A stretch of DNA of 42,646 bases from an uncultured Bacteroidales bacterium (GCA_946407975.1 CAMJQC010000021.1:1-42646), one strand, 5' to 3'; positions 14,124 to 23,427 are shown, numbered from the stretch's first letter. The notes: generated by a model not told the origin, from the letters alone. Made by a program: numbers and translations.

Positions 14124-16640
14124 ATGAAGTCTTTACGCTATTTCTTTTTGTTTCTTGCCATCACCCTTTTTGGTGGTAGCATTTATGCCCAAAAGGACAT
14201 GGAGAAGATAATGCGCGAGCGTGGCGAATACTATTTCAGTCTCGACGTGCAGCAACCCAACCAGATTCAAGTCATCAACGGACTTTGTTCCGTTGACGCA
14301 ACCAACGGAGAGACCGTCGTCTGCTACGCAAACCAAAAGCAGTTTGACGCGCTCCTCAAGCAAGGCTACAAGCCCCAGCTGATGACTCCGCCTTCCATGA
14401 AGAACGAAATCAAGATGTGGGATGGAAAGGGCTCCTATGATTGGGACACCTACCCCACTTATGATCAATATGAAGCGATGATGCAACAGTTTGCCGAAGA
14501 CCACCCTGACCGTTGCACTTACATCGAACTCGGCACTTTGGCCAGCGGTCGAAAGCTTATGGTCTGCCGTCTCAACAACGGCGAGACCGAAGGCAAGCCC
14601 CACTTCCTCTACACCTCCACCATGCACGGCGACGAAGTGACCGGCATGATGCTGATGCTCCGTCTCATCGACTACCTGCTGACCTCTGACGATCCACAAG
14701 TGCAACTCGTGATGGAGAACCTCGACATTTTCATCTGTCCCAACACCAACCCCGACGGCACCTACCATGGCGGCAACGGAAACGTCTATGGCGCTACACG
14801 TTACAACGGCAATGGCATCGACCTGAACCGCCATTATCCTGACTTCGACAAAGGTCCTCACCCTGACGGCGAAAACCACTACCAGAACGAAACCGCATGG
14901 CTGATGCAACTTGCAGAGGACTATCGTTTCACGATGAGTGCCAACTACCACGGCGGTGCCGAAGTGATGAATTATCCTTGGGACACCTACCAGCCGCTTC
15001 ATCCCGACGATGCGTGGTGGCAACTGGTATGTCATGAATACGCCAATCTCACGCACCAACAGAGCTCGAGCTACATGACCGACTACAACAACGGCATCAC
15101 CAACGGCTATGCCTGGTACACCATCTCGGGCAGCCGTCAGGACTGGATGAACTACTACGCCGAATGCCGCGAAGTCACCATCGAATGCTCCAACAGCAAG
15201 ACCCCTAATGCCAACCAGATGCCCTCTTTCTGGAACTATAACCGCGCTTCCATGCTCACCTACATGGAGGAAGCCCTTTATGGCATCCACGGCACCGTCA
15301 CCGACAGCATCACTGGAGAACCGCTCACCGGCGTCACCGTCACCATCGAAGGTCACGACCATCATGGCTCATCCGTCACCACGCACGAAGTCGGCGACTA
15401 TCACCGTCCCATCAAGGCCGGCACCTACACCGTCACATACACCCTAAGCGGGTATTATCCGAAATCCTATACGCTTACTGTCGCCGATGGCGAAACGCTT
15501 GTGCAAGACGTCCAACTGCGCGCAGGCGAGGGCATCATCCCCGACTTCACCGCCTCAACGACACAGGTCGCCCTAGGCGGCAGCGTCAACTTCACAGATC
15601 AGACCTGGGGTGCCCATCTCGCTTCTTGGGAATGGCAGTTCGAAGGCGGCTCCCCTTCCACCTCTACGGCACAAAATCCGACTGTAACCTATAACGGAAC
15701 CGGAACGTTCGATGTCACCCTGACCGTCACCAACGAAGAGGGACAAAGCGAGACGATCACGAAACACAATTACATCACGGTAGCCGAATCCTACAACATG
15801 CAGAACGGGACCATCACCACCTGCAACGCCTTGTTTTATGATGACGGCGGACAAAACAGCAACTACGGTGACCGAAAAGACTACACCCTGACTTTCATGC
15901 CATCTGGCGAAGGCCGAAAAATCAGCGTCAACTTCTTGGAATTCAATACTGAGAACAGCTACGATTACCTTTATATCTACGACGGCACGTCCACCAGCGC
16001 GACACAAATCGGCATTTACGACGGCAACGACAACCCTGGTGAAGTGACCGCCACCAACGCTGAAGGAGCGCTCACCTTCCGCTTCACTTCCGACATGAGC
16101 GTTAACGCTACAGGCTGGGTCGCCACCGTACATTGCATCTACGACGCCCCGCTTATCATCAGCGTAAATGCCGACCCAGAAGTGGTGAACGAGGGCGAGA
16201 CCTCTCAACTCACCGCCACTTGCATGGGTGGAGCTGGAGGATACACCTACTCATGGGAACCTGCCGAGACGTTAGATGACGCCACAAGCTGCTGTCCCAT
16301 CGCCACGCCTGTTGACACCGAAACCACATATAAGGTCGTCGTCACCGACGCCGACGGCAACACAGCTGAAGGCCAAGTGACAGTCAGCATCAGAGATTGG
16401 GCGGTCGATGAAAACAGCATTGAAGCAAGAGTCTATCCGAATCCTGCTTCCAACATTCTCATCATCGAAAGCCATGACAAGATGGATTACGTCCTATTCA
16501 ACAGCCTAGGTCAGGAAATGCTGAAAGGCAGCTTCGAAAAAACGACTCAAATCGGCCTCAGCGATCTCAGCAAAGGCATGTACTTCCTACGTCTTTCCAA
16601 CGGTACAGCCAGCAAGGTGCAAAAGGTCTTCGTCAAATAA
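14124..16640 (+). CDS. Secreted M14 zinc carboxypeptidase with PKD, CUB and T9SS sorting domains
   Basis: This 838-residue exported protein starts with a signal peptide (about 1-22, ending IYAQ). The M14 carboxypeptidase domain spans about 105-385: zinc ligands H168 and E171 in MHGDEVTG, N235-R236 in DLNRHYPDF, H276 in NYHGGAE, and catalytic E354 in REVTIEC. Next come a carboxypeptidase regulatory-like beta domain (386-468), a PKD domain (473-553, SWEWQFEGG), a CUB-like domain (557-672, YDYLYIYDG), an Ig-like segment (678-757) and a T9SS type A C-terminal domain (769-838: VYPNPASN, then LFNSLGQEM and KGMYFLRL). The active-site set resembles CPD/CPN-type carboxypeptidases. It is likely cell-surface-anchored or released after T9SS passage. 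It ends at a strong terminator at 16661-16700. Confidence 0.92.
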   Translation: MKSLRYFFLFLAITLFGGSIYAQKDMEKIMRERGEYYFSLDVQQPNQIQVINGLCSVDATNGETVVCYANQKQFDALLKQGYKPQLMTPPSMKNEIKMWDGKGSYDWDTYPTYDQYEAMMQQFAEDHPDRCTYIELGTLASGRKLMVCRLNNGETEGKPHFLYTSTMHGDEVTGMMLMLRLIDYLLTSDDPQVQLVMENLDIFICPNTNPDGTYHGGNGNVYGATRYNGNGIDLNRHYPDFDKGPHPDGENHYQNETAWLMQLAEDYRFTMSANYHGGAEVMNYPWDTYQPLHPDDAWWQLVCHEYANLTHQQSSSYMTDYNNGITNGYAWYTISGSRQDWMNYYAECREVTIECSNSKTPNANQMPSFWNYNRASMLTYMEEALYGIHGTVTDSITGEPLTGVTVTIEGHDHHGSSVTTHEVGDYHRPIKAGTYTVTYTLSGYYPKSYTLTVADGETLVQDVQLRAGEGIIPDFTASTTQVALGGSVNFTDQTWGAHLASWEWQFEGGSPSTSTAQNPTVTYNGTGTFDVTLTVTNEEGQSETITKHNYITVAESYNMQNGTITTCNALFYDDGGQNSNYGDRKDYTLTFMPSGEGRKISVNFLEFNTENSYDYLYIYDGTSTSATQIGIYDGNDNPGEVTATNAEGALTFRFTSDMSVNATGWVATVHCIYDAPLIISVNADPEVVNEGETSQLTATCMGGAGGYTYSWEPAETLDDATSCCPIATPVDTETTYKVVVTDADGNTAEGQVTVSIRDWAVDENSIEARVYPNPASNILIIESHDKMDYVLFNSLGQEMLKGSFEKTTQIGLSDLSKGMYFLRLSNGTASKVQKVFVK

Positions 16641-16660
16641 AAGCTATAATCGAAAACAAC

Positions 16661-16700
16661 AAGGTGCGGAATGATGCGAAAGCGTTGTTCCGCGCTTTTT
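16661..16700 (+). terminator. Intrinsic terminator after the M14 gene
   Basis: An 11-bp outer stem (16661-16671 with 16688-16698, some G-T pairs) continues into an inner stem closed by a GAAA tetraloop at 16678-16681, then a T run. Confidence 0.75.
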
Positions 16701-16810
16701 CGTACCCCTGAAAACATCCAGTAAAAGCACAATAGAGTCAAAGATTTTTCGTTTAATCGTCATTAGAGAAAATATTGGCACAATCCAACCTTATATAAAG
16801 CAAAAAAGTG

Positions 16811-16818
16811 TAATTTTG
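16811..16818 (+). promoter_or_regulatory. -7 box TAATTTTG for bamD-rpoZ
   Basis: Exact TAnnTTTG match ending 8 bases before the bamD ATG, giving a leader of only about 5 bases. Confidence 0.7.
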
Positions 16819-16826
16819 CAGCCATA

Positions 16827-17624
16827 ATGAGAAATAGACTTTTGACATTTGCCCTCCTTATTCTCGTTGGCTTCACCTCATGCAACGAATTCAACCGCAT
16901 GGTGAAAAGCACGGACAATGAGATGAAATATGAGGTGGCCATGGACTACTACGACCGTCAAGACTACAGCAAGGCGTTGCAGCTCTTCGACTTGTTGCAG
17001 GCTACGTTTCGCAATACGCCGAAAGGTGAGGACATCACCTACTATACCGCTCAGTGCTATTATCTGCAGCAAGACTATGGCGTAGCAGCCTATTACTTCA
17101 ACCGTTTCACACAAGTCTATCCCTTCTCCCCCGATGCTGAAAAAGCAGCCTTTATGAATGCTTATTGCAGTTATCTGCTCTCGCCCAACTACAGTCTCGA
17201 CCAAACGAGCACCTATGCCGCCATTAAGCAGCTGAAGGCCTTCACAGAGAACTATCCGAAAAGCGACAGTTTGCAACGTGCCAACGAATTACTGAACAAC
17301 CTCAACGCCAAACTGGAACAAAAAGACTATAACATCTGTCAGCTGTACTACAAAATGGGCAACTATAATGCTGCCATCGCCTCCTTTGAGAATCTGCTGA
17401 AAAAATATCCAAACACGGAGCATCGTGAAGAGATTCTGTTCGACATGGCGAAAACCTATTTTGACTATGCTGAAAACAGCGTTCCAGAGAAGCAACGCGA
17501 ACGTTATGAGGCTTGCATCGAACGCTACAACACGCTTTCGTATCTTTACCCGGAAAGCAAGCATTTAAAGGATTTGGAAAGCATTTCCATCAAAGCCAGA
17601 AAGAAATTAGAAAACATACAATAA
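16827..17624 (+). CDS. bamD: Outer membrane assembly lipoprotein BamD
   Basis: The 265-residue protein starts with a lipoprotein signal; the lipobox VGFTSC puts the acylated cysteine at C19. The body is TPR-like helical repeats, for example MDYYDRQDYSKALQLFDLLQ, AYYFNRFTQVYPFSPDAEKA and NYNAAIASFENLLKKYPNTE. This matches BamD (YfiO), the periplasm-facing lipoprotein that works with BamA to insert beta-barrels into the outer membrane. Barrels such as the T9SS translocon and SusC-like proteins depend on this machine. It leads an operon with rpoZ, which starts 8 bases later. Confidence 0.92.
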   Translation: MRNRLLTFALLILVGFTSCNEFNRMVKSTDNEMKYEVAMDYYDRQDYSKALQLFDLLQATFRNTPKGEDITYYTAQCYYLQQDYGVAAYYFNRFTQVYPFSPDAEKAAFMNAYCSYLLSPNYSLDQTSTYAAIKQLKAFTENYPKSDSLQRANELLNNLNAKLEQKDYNICQLYYKMGNYNAAIASFENLLKKYPNTEHREEILFDMAKTYFDYAENSVPEKQRERYEACIERYNTLSYLYPESKHLKDLESISIKARKKLENIQ

Positions 17625-17632
17625 ATCATACA

Positions 17633-17971
17633 ATGGATTTCAAGAAAATAAAAACTGAAACGACGGTCGTCACCCGCCAAAAAGACCAGTTCTACCGTGG
17701 CACAGGCAACATCTACGAAACCGTTGCCATTCTGTCGAAAAGAGCAAATCAGATTGCTGCCGAGATGAAAGAAGAACTCAACAAAAAAATTGAAGAGTTC
17801 GCCGTCAATGCCAACGACAGCCTGGAAGAAGTGTTTGAAAACAGAGAACAGATTGAGATCGCCAAGTTCTACGAGCGTCTGCCCAAACCCACTTTGATCG
17901 CTATTCACGAGTTTCTGCACGACGAGATCTACTATCGCAATCCCAATAAAGACACGCAGGACGCCTTTTAA
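17633..17971 (+). CDS. rpoZ: RNA polymerase omega subunit (RpoZ/Rpb6-like, Bacteroidota form)
   Basis: The start is the ATG at 17633 (MDFKKIKTET), 8 bases after the bamD stop; a longer frame from 17513 would overlap bamD. The 112-residue protein has the omega-type segment GNIYETVAILSKRANQIAAE (residues 25-44), equivalent to the conserved RPY..V.A.ARRARQL helix. An acidic helix follows (KKIEEFAVNANDSLEEVFEN). Omega helps assemble beta-prime into RNA polymerase. The divergent Bacteroidota version is commonly found between bamD and porD, as here. It ends at the terminator at 17993-18024. Confidence 0.82.
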   Translation: MDFKKIKTETTVVTRQKDQFYRGTGNIYETVAILSKRANQIAAEMKEELNKKIEEFAVNANDSLEEVFENREQIEIAKFYERLPKPTLIAIHEFLHDEIYYRNPNKDTQDAF

Positions 17972-17992
17972 GGCATGGACAAGACTATAAGG

Positions 17993-18024
17993 CACCGCCT
18001 CCATGTTGGTCGCGGTGTTTTTTT
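17993..18024 (+). terminator. Intrinsic terminator after rpoZ
   Basis: Stem CACCGC (17993-17998) with GCGGTG (18012-18017), then seven T residues. It separates bamD-rpoZ from porD. Confidence 0.8.
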
Positions 18025-18070
18025 ATGCTATTATCCTGTCAAAAAAACACATTTGCACAAGAAAAATAAC

Positions 18071-18078
18071 GATATTTG
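18071..18078 (+). promoter_or_regulatory. Near-consensus -7 box GATATTTG for porD-recN
   Basis: One mismatch to TAnnTTTG, 27 bases before the ATG at 18106, downstream of the rpoZ terminator. Its position makes it the best promoter candidate for porD. Confidence 0.45.
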
Positions 18079-18105
18079 CGTTTTGATTCAAATCATCATT
18101 CCACA

Positions 18106-19020
18106 ATGAAAGCGAAAATCACCTTAATCGCCATACTGTTGTTCGGCCTCCTTACGGTTCACGTTGCCCATGCCCAAGAGATCAATTGTAGTGTGAGGAT
18201 CAATTCCAGTCAGATTTCCGGTACCGACAGATCGGTTTTCGAGAGCCTTCGGTCCGCTTTATACGAGTTCATCAACAACACGAAGTGGACCAACATCAAC
18301 TTTAAGAACAACGAGAAAATCGAATGCAGCATGGTCATCAACCTCAGGGAAAGAGTTGACAACGACGCCTTCTCTGGAAGCATAGACCTAGTGGTGCAAC
18401 GGCCTGCTTACAAGGCGTCCTACACGACTCCTATCTTCAACTATATAGATTCTCGGTTCATGTTCAACTACATGGACGGGCAGACGCTTGACTTTAACCC
18501 GAACACATTCACATCCTCCCTCACTTCCACTATCGCCTTCTATGTCTATATGTTCTTAGGCTATGAATTCGACACCTTCTCCCTTAATGGAGGAGAGACC
18601 TTTTACAAAATCGCCGAAAACATTGTCAACGCAGCACAAAGCTCCAATGAAGTGGGCTGGATGTCGAGCACCCGCAACAACCGCTACTGGCTTTGCGAGA
18701 ACATGAACAACGCCAGGTATCAACCGCTACATATCTTCCTTTACGAATACCATCGCCTCGGCCTTGACGTCATGGCAGAGAAGCCCGATGAAGGGCGTGC
18801 CGCCATCACAAAAGCGCTCAATTACCTTCAAGAAATGCATGCGAAAGATCCTACCTGTTATTTTCTGCAGGTCCTCCTCGACACCAAACGCGACGAGATC
18901 ATAAACATCTATTCGCAAGCGACACAACAAGAAAAGACGAAAGTCGTTGGAATAATGAAAGCCATCGACCCGTCACAGGCCACCGCTTACGACGCCATCC
19001 TGCAAAACCCGGGCAACTAA
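18106..19020 (+). CDS. porD: Type IX secretion protein PorD (DUF4835)
   Basis: I choose the ATG at 18106, which starts a clear signal peptide (MKAKITLIAILLFGLL, ending HVAHAQ near residue 24); an upstream frame from 18076 lacks sense. The mature protein (304 residues in total) begins EINCSVRINSSQISGTDRSV, which with YMFLGYEFDTFSLNGGETFY, WMSSTRNNRYWLCENMNN and the following helical end is typical of DUF4835. This family is annotated as PorD, a periplasmic component needed for type IX secretion in Porphyromonas; its mechanism is not well defined. The order bamD-rpoZ-porD-recN is conserved in Bacteroidota. recN begins 15 bases after the stop. Confidence 0.88.
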   Translation: MKAKITLIAILLFGLLTVHVAHAQEINCSVRINSSQISGTDRSVFESLRSALYEFINNTKWTNINFKNNEKIECSMVINLRERVDNDAFSGSIDLVVQRPAYKASYTTPIFNYIDSRFMFNYMDGQTLDFNPNTFTSSLTSTIAFYVYMFLGYEFDTFSLNGGETFYKIAENIVNAAQSSNEVGWMSSTRNNRYWLCENMNNARYQPLHIFLYEYHRLGLDVMAEKPDEGRAAITKALNYLQEMHAKDPTCYFLQVLLDTKRDEIINIYSQATQQEKTKVVGIMKAIDPSQATAYDAILQNPGN

Positions 19021-19035
19021 GTCCTTTTATTTGCC

Positions 19036-20688
19036 ATGCTCCAGCAGCTTCATATCACTAACTTTGCATTGATAGAAGACATCAGCGCAACATTCGATGA
19101 TGGCTTTAGCGTCATCACAGGCGAGACTGGAGCGGGAAAATCCATTTTACTTGACGCCCTAGGATTTGCCCTTGGCGACCGCGCCGATACCAATGTCCTT
19201 TACGATAAAGACAAAAAATGCACGGTAGAAGCCGTTTTTCAGCTGAAAGACAAATCGCTTCAGCCTTTATTCGAAGAAAACGAACTCGACTTCGATACCG
19301 AATGCATCTTCCGAAGGGAACTCAACCCGCAGAAAAAATCGCGTGCCTTCATCAACGACACGCCTGTCTCTTTGCAGGTAATGAAAGAGATTGGCAGTCA
19401 GCTTGTGGACATCCACTCTCAACACGACTCCCTCTTGCTCACCGATGCCGGATTCCAGATGCGTCTCGTCGATGAGATTGCTCAGAACGAAGGGTCCCTC
19501 TCAACGTATCGGACAGAATACGTTCATTATAACGACCTCAAGCACCGCCTTGCTGAACTCAATGACATCGCCAGCAAAAACGCATCCGAAAACGACTATC
19601 TGAAGTTCCAGCTCGAGGAGCTCGAAAAAGCCAATTTGCAAGCAGGTGAATACGCCGAGATCGAGCAGACCCTGCACGTGATGGAGAATTCAGAAGAAAT
19701 CAAGACGCTGTTGGTCAATGCCAACGGGCTGATGGAAGATTCGGAGGCTTCCATTTTGAGACAGATCAACGATCTGGCTTCTGCCCTATCCCGCCTGAAA
19801 CGGCTTCTCCCCGACACGGAATCCGCCGAGACGCGCATCGAGGCCGTGAAAGTAGAGTTGAAAGATATCGCTTACGACCTACGCCGTCTGGAAGAAGAGA
19901 CCCATTTCGACGAAGGCCAGCTACAGGCCTTGCAGGAGCGTTATGACCTGCTCAACCGGCTGATGATGAAACATCATGTCGCCGATTTCGATGCGCTCCT
20001 CCAACTCCGCAACGAGTTAAAAGCCAAAGTCAACGCTTTCGAAAACATAGACGATGAAATCGTCAAGACTCAAAATCAGCTGAACGATAGCGAGAAACGG
20101 CTCTCCGGCCATGCCAAGGTCCTGCACGACCGAAGGGACAGCGCATCCAAAACCTTTTGCAGCAAGGTGACGGAACTTGTACAACAGCTGGCTATGCCTT
20201 ATGCCGTTTTCAGAGTGGACATCGAACATCAAAACGGATTCACTCCCAACGGCAACGATGACGTCCATTTTTGCTTCTCCGCTAACAAAGGCATTGACGT
20301 CGCAGAACTCGACAGGGTGGCATCAGGTGGGGAGCTGTCGCGCCTCATGCTTGCCATCAAGAGTGCCGTCTCGCAATACAACTACATCCCCACCCTCATT
20401 TTTGACGAAATCGATGCGGGCGTCTCGGGCGAAGTAGCTGCCAAGATCGGCAACATCATTCGACAGATGGGACAATCGTTACAACTCATCGCCATCACGC
20501 ACCTGCCTCAGGTGGCCAGCAAAGCACAGCATCATTTCTTTATCTACAAAGACAACGAAGGGGCGCGTTCACAGTCCCACATCAGGCAGCTGAGCCCAGA
20601 AGAACGCATCGTTGAAATCGCAAAGATGCTCAGCAACGACAAGGTTACGCCAGAAGCCTTGAAGGCGGCCGAGGTGCTGATGAAATAA
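19036..20688 (+). CDS. recN: DNA repair ATPase RecN
   Basis: This 550-residue SMC-like protein starts MLQQLHITNFALIEDISATF. It has Walker A GETGAGKSILLDALGFALGD (K35), a central coiled-coil region (about 160-370), the ABC signature VASGGELSRLMLAIKSA, Walker B TLIFDEIDAGVSGEVA, and ITHLPQVASKA as the His switch. RecN acts early in double-strand break repair, holding broken DNA together before RecA-dependent exchange. Length is standard. It follows porD by 15 bases and ends facing the convergent C10 protease gene. Confidence 0.96.
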   Translation: MLQQLHITNFALIEDISATFDDGFSVITGETGAGKSILLDALGFALGDRADTNVLYDKDKKCTVEAVFQLKDKSLQPLFEENELDFDTECIFRRELNPQKKSRAFINDTPVSLQVMKEIGSQLVDIHSQHDSLLLTDAGFQMRLVDEIAQNEGSLSTYRTEYVHYNDLKHRLAELNDIASKNASENDYLKFQLEELEKANLQAGEYAEIEQTLHVMENSEEIKTLLVNANGLMEDSEASILRQINDLASALSRLKRLLPDTESAETRIEAVKVELKDIAYDLRRLEEETHFDEGQLQALQERYDLLNRLMMKHHVADFDALLQLRNELKAKVNAFENIDDEIVKTQNQLNDSEKRLSGHAKVLHDRRDSASKTFCSKVTELVQQLAMPYAVFRVDIEHQNGFTPNGNDDVHFCFSANKGIDVAELDRVASGGELSRLMLAIKSAVSQYNYIPTLIFDEIDAGVSGEVAAKIGNIIRQMGQSLQLIAITHLPQVASKAQHHFFIYKDNEGARSQSHIRQLSPEERIVEIAKMLSNDKVTPEALKAAEVLMK

Positions 20689-20694
20689 AAAAAT

Positions 20695-20718
20695 AGAGAC
20701 GATGCACGCATCGTCTCT
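20695..20718 (-). terminator. Palindromic terminator between recN and the C10 protease
   Basis: A 10-bp perfect stem (AGAGACGATG with CATCGTCTCT, 4-base loop) is followed on the minus strand by ATTTTTTTATTT, so it ends the protease transcript. The plus side has no T run. With its flanks (TAGAGACG...CGTCTCTAC) it resembles a dispersed GTAGAGAC...GTCTCTAC palindrome I recall from Bacteroidota and cyanobacteria. Confidence 0.75.
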
Positions 20719-20741
20719 ACAATTATTCCAAATCAACAGGA

Positions 20742-23012
20742 TCATTTCTTTTTTATCAGTTTTGCAACCGAAACCTGACCGTTTTCATCGGTCACACTGA
20801 CGAAATAGACACCCTCGTTCCAGTCACGCACGTCAACAGTATTGGAATCGCCTTCGTGCATCAGTTGGCCAACGGCATTGAACACCTTCACCGAGGCGAC
20901 ACTGCCATTAATATAGAATTGCGTAGATGCAGGGTTAGGATACATTCCAACTGATGCAGCATTTTCCGTTACCGAAGTCACCACAACACTCACCTGCGCC
21001 GCAGGTGACTCTACGGTCTCGCCATCTCTCTCGCATGTGACAGTGACTGTATAGTTCAGCGTTTCTTTTTCGTTAATAACATCATAATAATTCGTCACAT
21101 TAACGTCCTCTATCGTTGCAATAAGGGTTCCATCACGATAGATATTATAACTCTTGAAATCAGACGAATTGCCATTCCAATCCCAAGTCAGCAAAACCTC
21201 GTATTCACCATCTTCATTCCATTGGCAGACGCCTTCCAGATTTGTTACCGGGACGGGAATCAAGCTACAATCTATCATGTAATCGATAATGTCACCCACA
21301 TCAGGATAACCAATGGAGGCATAAATCATGTTGTCATCCCAATCATAGATTTCGTATGAAACCTCTTCGAGACTGCCATGAGAATAGCATGTGTTGTCGT
21401 ATGTCCAGAAGAAAGTGGCCATCTGTCCGCTTGGTGCAGGCGCTATGATAGTGGCTTCGCCACCTTCCCAAAGCCCTACACGCTGTTGCAGTTTGCCGTC
21501 TTCATCGAGGATGGCGATAAACGACATGTCCCAGCCATTGTTTCCCGTATCATGCAATTCGAAGCGGACATCACAGGTTGCTCCCACCATGACGGTGTCA
21601 CGGGCCACCTTACTCATACCCGCCTCGTTGACGGCATAAACCGTATAGTAATAGGTGCCTTTCTTGTCCACCTGATCCTCAAAGGTCACCTCAGCATCAG
21701 AAACCTGCGGTAATTCGGCAACGATATCGCCGTCACGCATGATGACGATATTGTCAATCACGCTCATGGCCTCTTCGTTACGGGTCATATAAACCGGATT
21801 GAAATGCACCGAAACCATATTGCTTCCCGTTGCAGTGGCTTCGAGATGATCAACGGCCATAGGGGCATCATAATACTCCGCAACCGGATGCATGTTGAAA
21901 ATAGCGGCATGCATCCAAGGGAAGGAATAGAAAGTCAGATAGAATCCGTCGATGGCATAATAGCCATTGTCGAAACCAGCCCATCCCCAGTTGAGGTGGA
22001 ACATGTTGTTGTCATCATATCCATCTAAGACATAGGCATGACCGCCATCTGGTCCCTGTGAGGAATAATAGAAAGGCATGCCCTGGTCAAGGTTGTCACG
22101 GAGATCGTTTTCCCAGACCGTCTGGTCTCCCAGTTCACGCAATTGCATAGTGGGATCATAACGGAAATAAGATTCCATCGCTGGAGGAACATCACCAGAA
22201 TAGGCGCCACTGGCACTAGGGCCATAACCCATTTCAACGCTTACGCCAGCATGATATTCAAGCAAAGCCGTGGCATCCACCTCATATTGCGGACTGGCAT
22301 AATCGAGGAAGTCAGGCATCAGTTCGAAGCGATAGGTAGCATTGCCGAAGTTGGCTTCCTGCATACCGTAATTGCCATAATAGCTGTAGGCATAATAACT
22401 ATGGGAACCGACTCCTGTTCGGGGCCATTCCCAATAACGCATCAGCTGACTCATCGTGTTGGCCACACAGCCTGACTTGCAGTGGCCGTTGTAAAGACTA
22501 TTCGGATCTGCAGGCGCCTGATCGTTGTACAAGTCCGTCTGATTCCATATGGAAGCCAACAGAGGCTCCACACTACGGTTGATTTTCTTGTCGCTGAGAC
22601 GGCCTGTCGCAGCCAAGGAATTCCAATCAGCAACAGCTTCAGCCGTCCTTTCGTCGTTATTGGCATACATCTGACTGAAGCCCGCCTTATAGTTGTCGAA
22701 GAAAGTCATCAGGCCGTCAGGAAGATTCGGAGTAAAGTTACTCTCGGTGGAATAACCCAAGATAGGTTTGGCGCGGTCATCAGCAGAGACGATGACAAAA
22801 CCCTTGGGATACACAGAAAAGACATAGAAACAAGTTTCGCCTTGTTCCGTCGACGCCACATAGCACAGGTCCGCTTGTGACGACTTGACAGAAGTATTGG
22901 CATTCATAAACTTGACGCCTAGTGCCTTGGCCGTATTCACGTCAACAGGTTTAGCCTGCATGATTGTCAAGCAGCATGCAGTAAGCAAAAGAGTAAAAAC
23001 AGTTTTTTTCAT
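20742..23012 (-). CDS. Secreted C10 (streptopain/SpeB-like) cysteine protease with T9SS sorting domain
   Basis: The 756-residue protein has a signal peptide (about 1-20), a Spi-type inhibitory propeptide region (about 21-145; YVFSVYPKGFVIVSADDRA), and a C10 protease domain (about 147-376). The nucleophile is C182 in GHCKSGCVANTMSQLMRYW and the catalytic histidine H325 in GPDGGHAYVLDGYD; NWGWAG (341-346) is the usual tryptophan loop. Fibronectin-like and other beta domains follow. The tail (690-756: MYPNPASTQF, VFNAVGQLMHEG, NEGVYFVSV) is a T9SS type A sorting domain. The family includes SpeB, prtT and interpain. Likely role: extracellular protein degradation for a proteolytic lifestyle. The zinc-ribbon gene ends 18 bases upstream, so read-through from that operon is possible. 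Confidence 0.93.
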   Translation of the reverse strand: MKKTVFTLLLTACCLTIMQAKPVDVNTAKALGVKFMNANTSVKSSQADLCYVASTEQGETCFYVFSVYPKGFVIVSADDRAKPILGYSTESNFTPNLPDGLMTFFDNYKAGFSQMYANNDERTAEAVADWNSLAATGRLSDKKINRSVEPLLASIWNQTDLYNDQAPADPNSLYNGHCKSGCVANTMSQLMRYWEWPRTGVGSHSYYAYSYYGNYGMQEANFGNATYRFELMPDFLDYASPQYEVDATALLEYHAGVSVEMGYGPSASGAYSGDVPPAMESYFRYDPTMQLRELGDQTVWENDLRDNLDQGMPFYYSSQGPDGGHAYVLDGYDDNNMFHLNWGWAGFDNGYYAIDGFYLTFYSFPWMHAAIFNMHPVAEYYDAPMAVDHLEATATGSNMVSVHFNPVYMTRNEEAMSVIDNIVIMRDGDIVAELPQVSDAEVTFEDQVDKKGTYYYTVYAVNEAGMSKVARDTVMVGATCDVRFELHDTGNNGWDMSFIAILDEDGKLQQRVGLWEGGEATIIAPAPSGQMATFFWTYDNTCYSHGSLEEVSYEIYDWDDNMIYASIGYPDVGDIIDYMIDCSLIPVPVTNLEGVCQWNEDGEYEVLLTWDWNGNSSDFKSYNIYRDGTLIATIEDVNVTNYYDVINEKETLNYTVTVTCERDGETVESPAAQVSVVVTSVTENAASVGMYPNPASTQFYINGSVASVKVFNAVGQLMHEGDSNTVDVRDWNEGVYFVSVTDENGQVSVAKLIKKK

Positions 23013-23030
23013 AATATATGGAACAATTAA

Positions 23031-23396
23031 TTATAATTCAGCGTTTTTTACCAGCACAAACCCGTCTCGATCCTTTTCCTTTTGTACGTACGCCTGATCA
23101 TAGACAAAATGATAAACCGAGCCGTTTTTGGTCGTATATAGATGGGTGAAATACTTGAAATTAAATCCCTTTTCGTTCATTTGCTTTCGTGTGACGAAGG
23201 TCTTTCCATTCGCATTCAACTCGCATAAGATGTTGTAATTGCGTGACAGCACAGCATTGATATTGCGAACTATATTGATCACCTTATGGTTTTTCTCATA
23301 GTTGTAACTGCTACGGCACGAGTCGCAGCAGAATTTCTTATCGATGCGTCCCAGCAAGGGCTCGCCGCAATAGAGGCATCTCCTTTGTTCTTCCAT
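23031..23396 (-). CDS. Small zinc-ribbon protein of unknown function
   Basis: The 121-residue protein begins with a zinc ribbon: CLYCGEPLLGRIDKKFCCDSC gives two CxxC pairs (C8/C11 and C24/C27, plus an extra C23). Such N-terminal ribbons occur in many small cytoplasmic Bacteroidota proteins. The rest is a helix (VINIVRNINAVLSRNYNILC) and a small alpha/beta region ending HFVYDQAYVQKE. There is no signal peptide. A DNA- or RNA-binding role would fit, but nothing shows it directly. It sits between the DUF4159 gene (31 bases upstream) and the C10 protease (18 bases downstream) on the same strand. Confidence 0.7.
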   Translation of the reverse strand: MEEQRRCLYCGEPLLGRIDKKFCCDSCRSSYNYEKNHKVINIVRNINAVLSRNYNILCELNANGKTFVTRKQMNEKGFNFKYFTHLYTTKNGSVYHFVYDQAYVQKEKDRDGFVLVKNAEL

Positions 23397-23427
23397 AATG
23401 ATATGTGTTTTTAGTTTCTATTCTGTT

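Noticed and set aside
14133-15365. A 410-codon open frame on the minus strand opposite the M14 peptidase gene
   Set aside because: It lies entirely within the peptidase coding sequence, its translation is a low-complexity Val/Gly/His-rich string with no motif, and the plus-strand frame has a full set of catalytic residues and domains.
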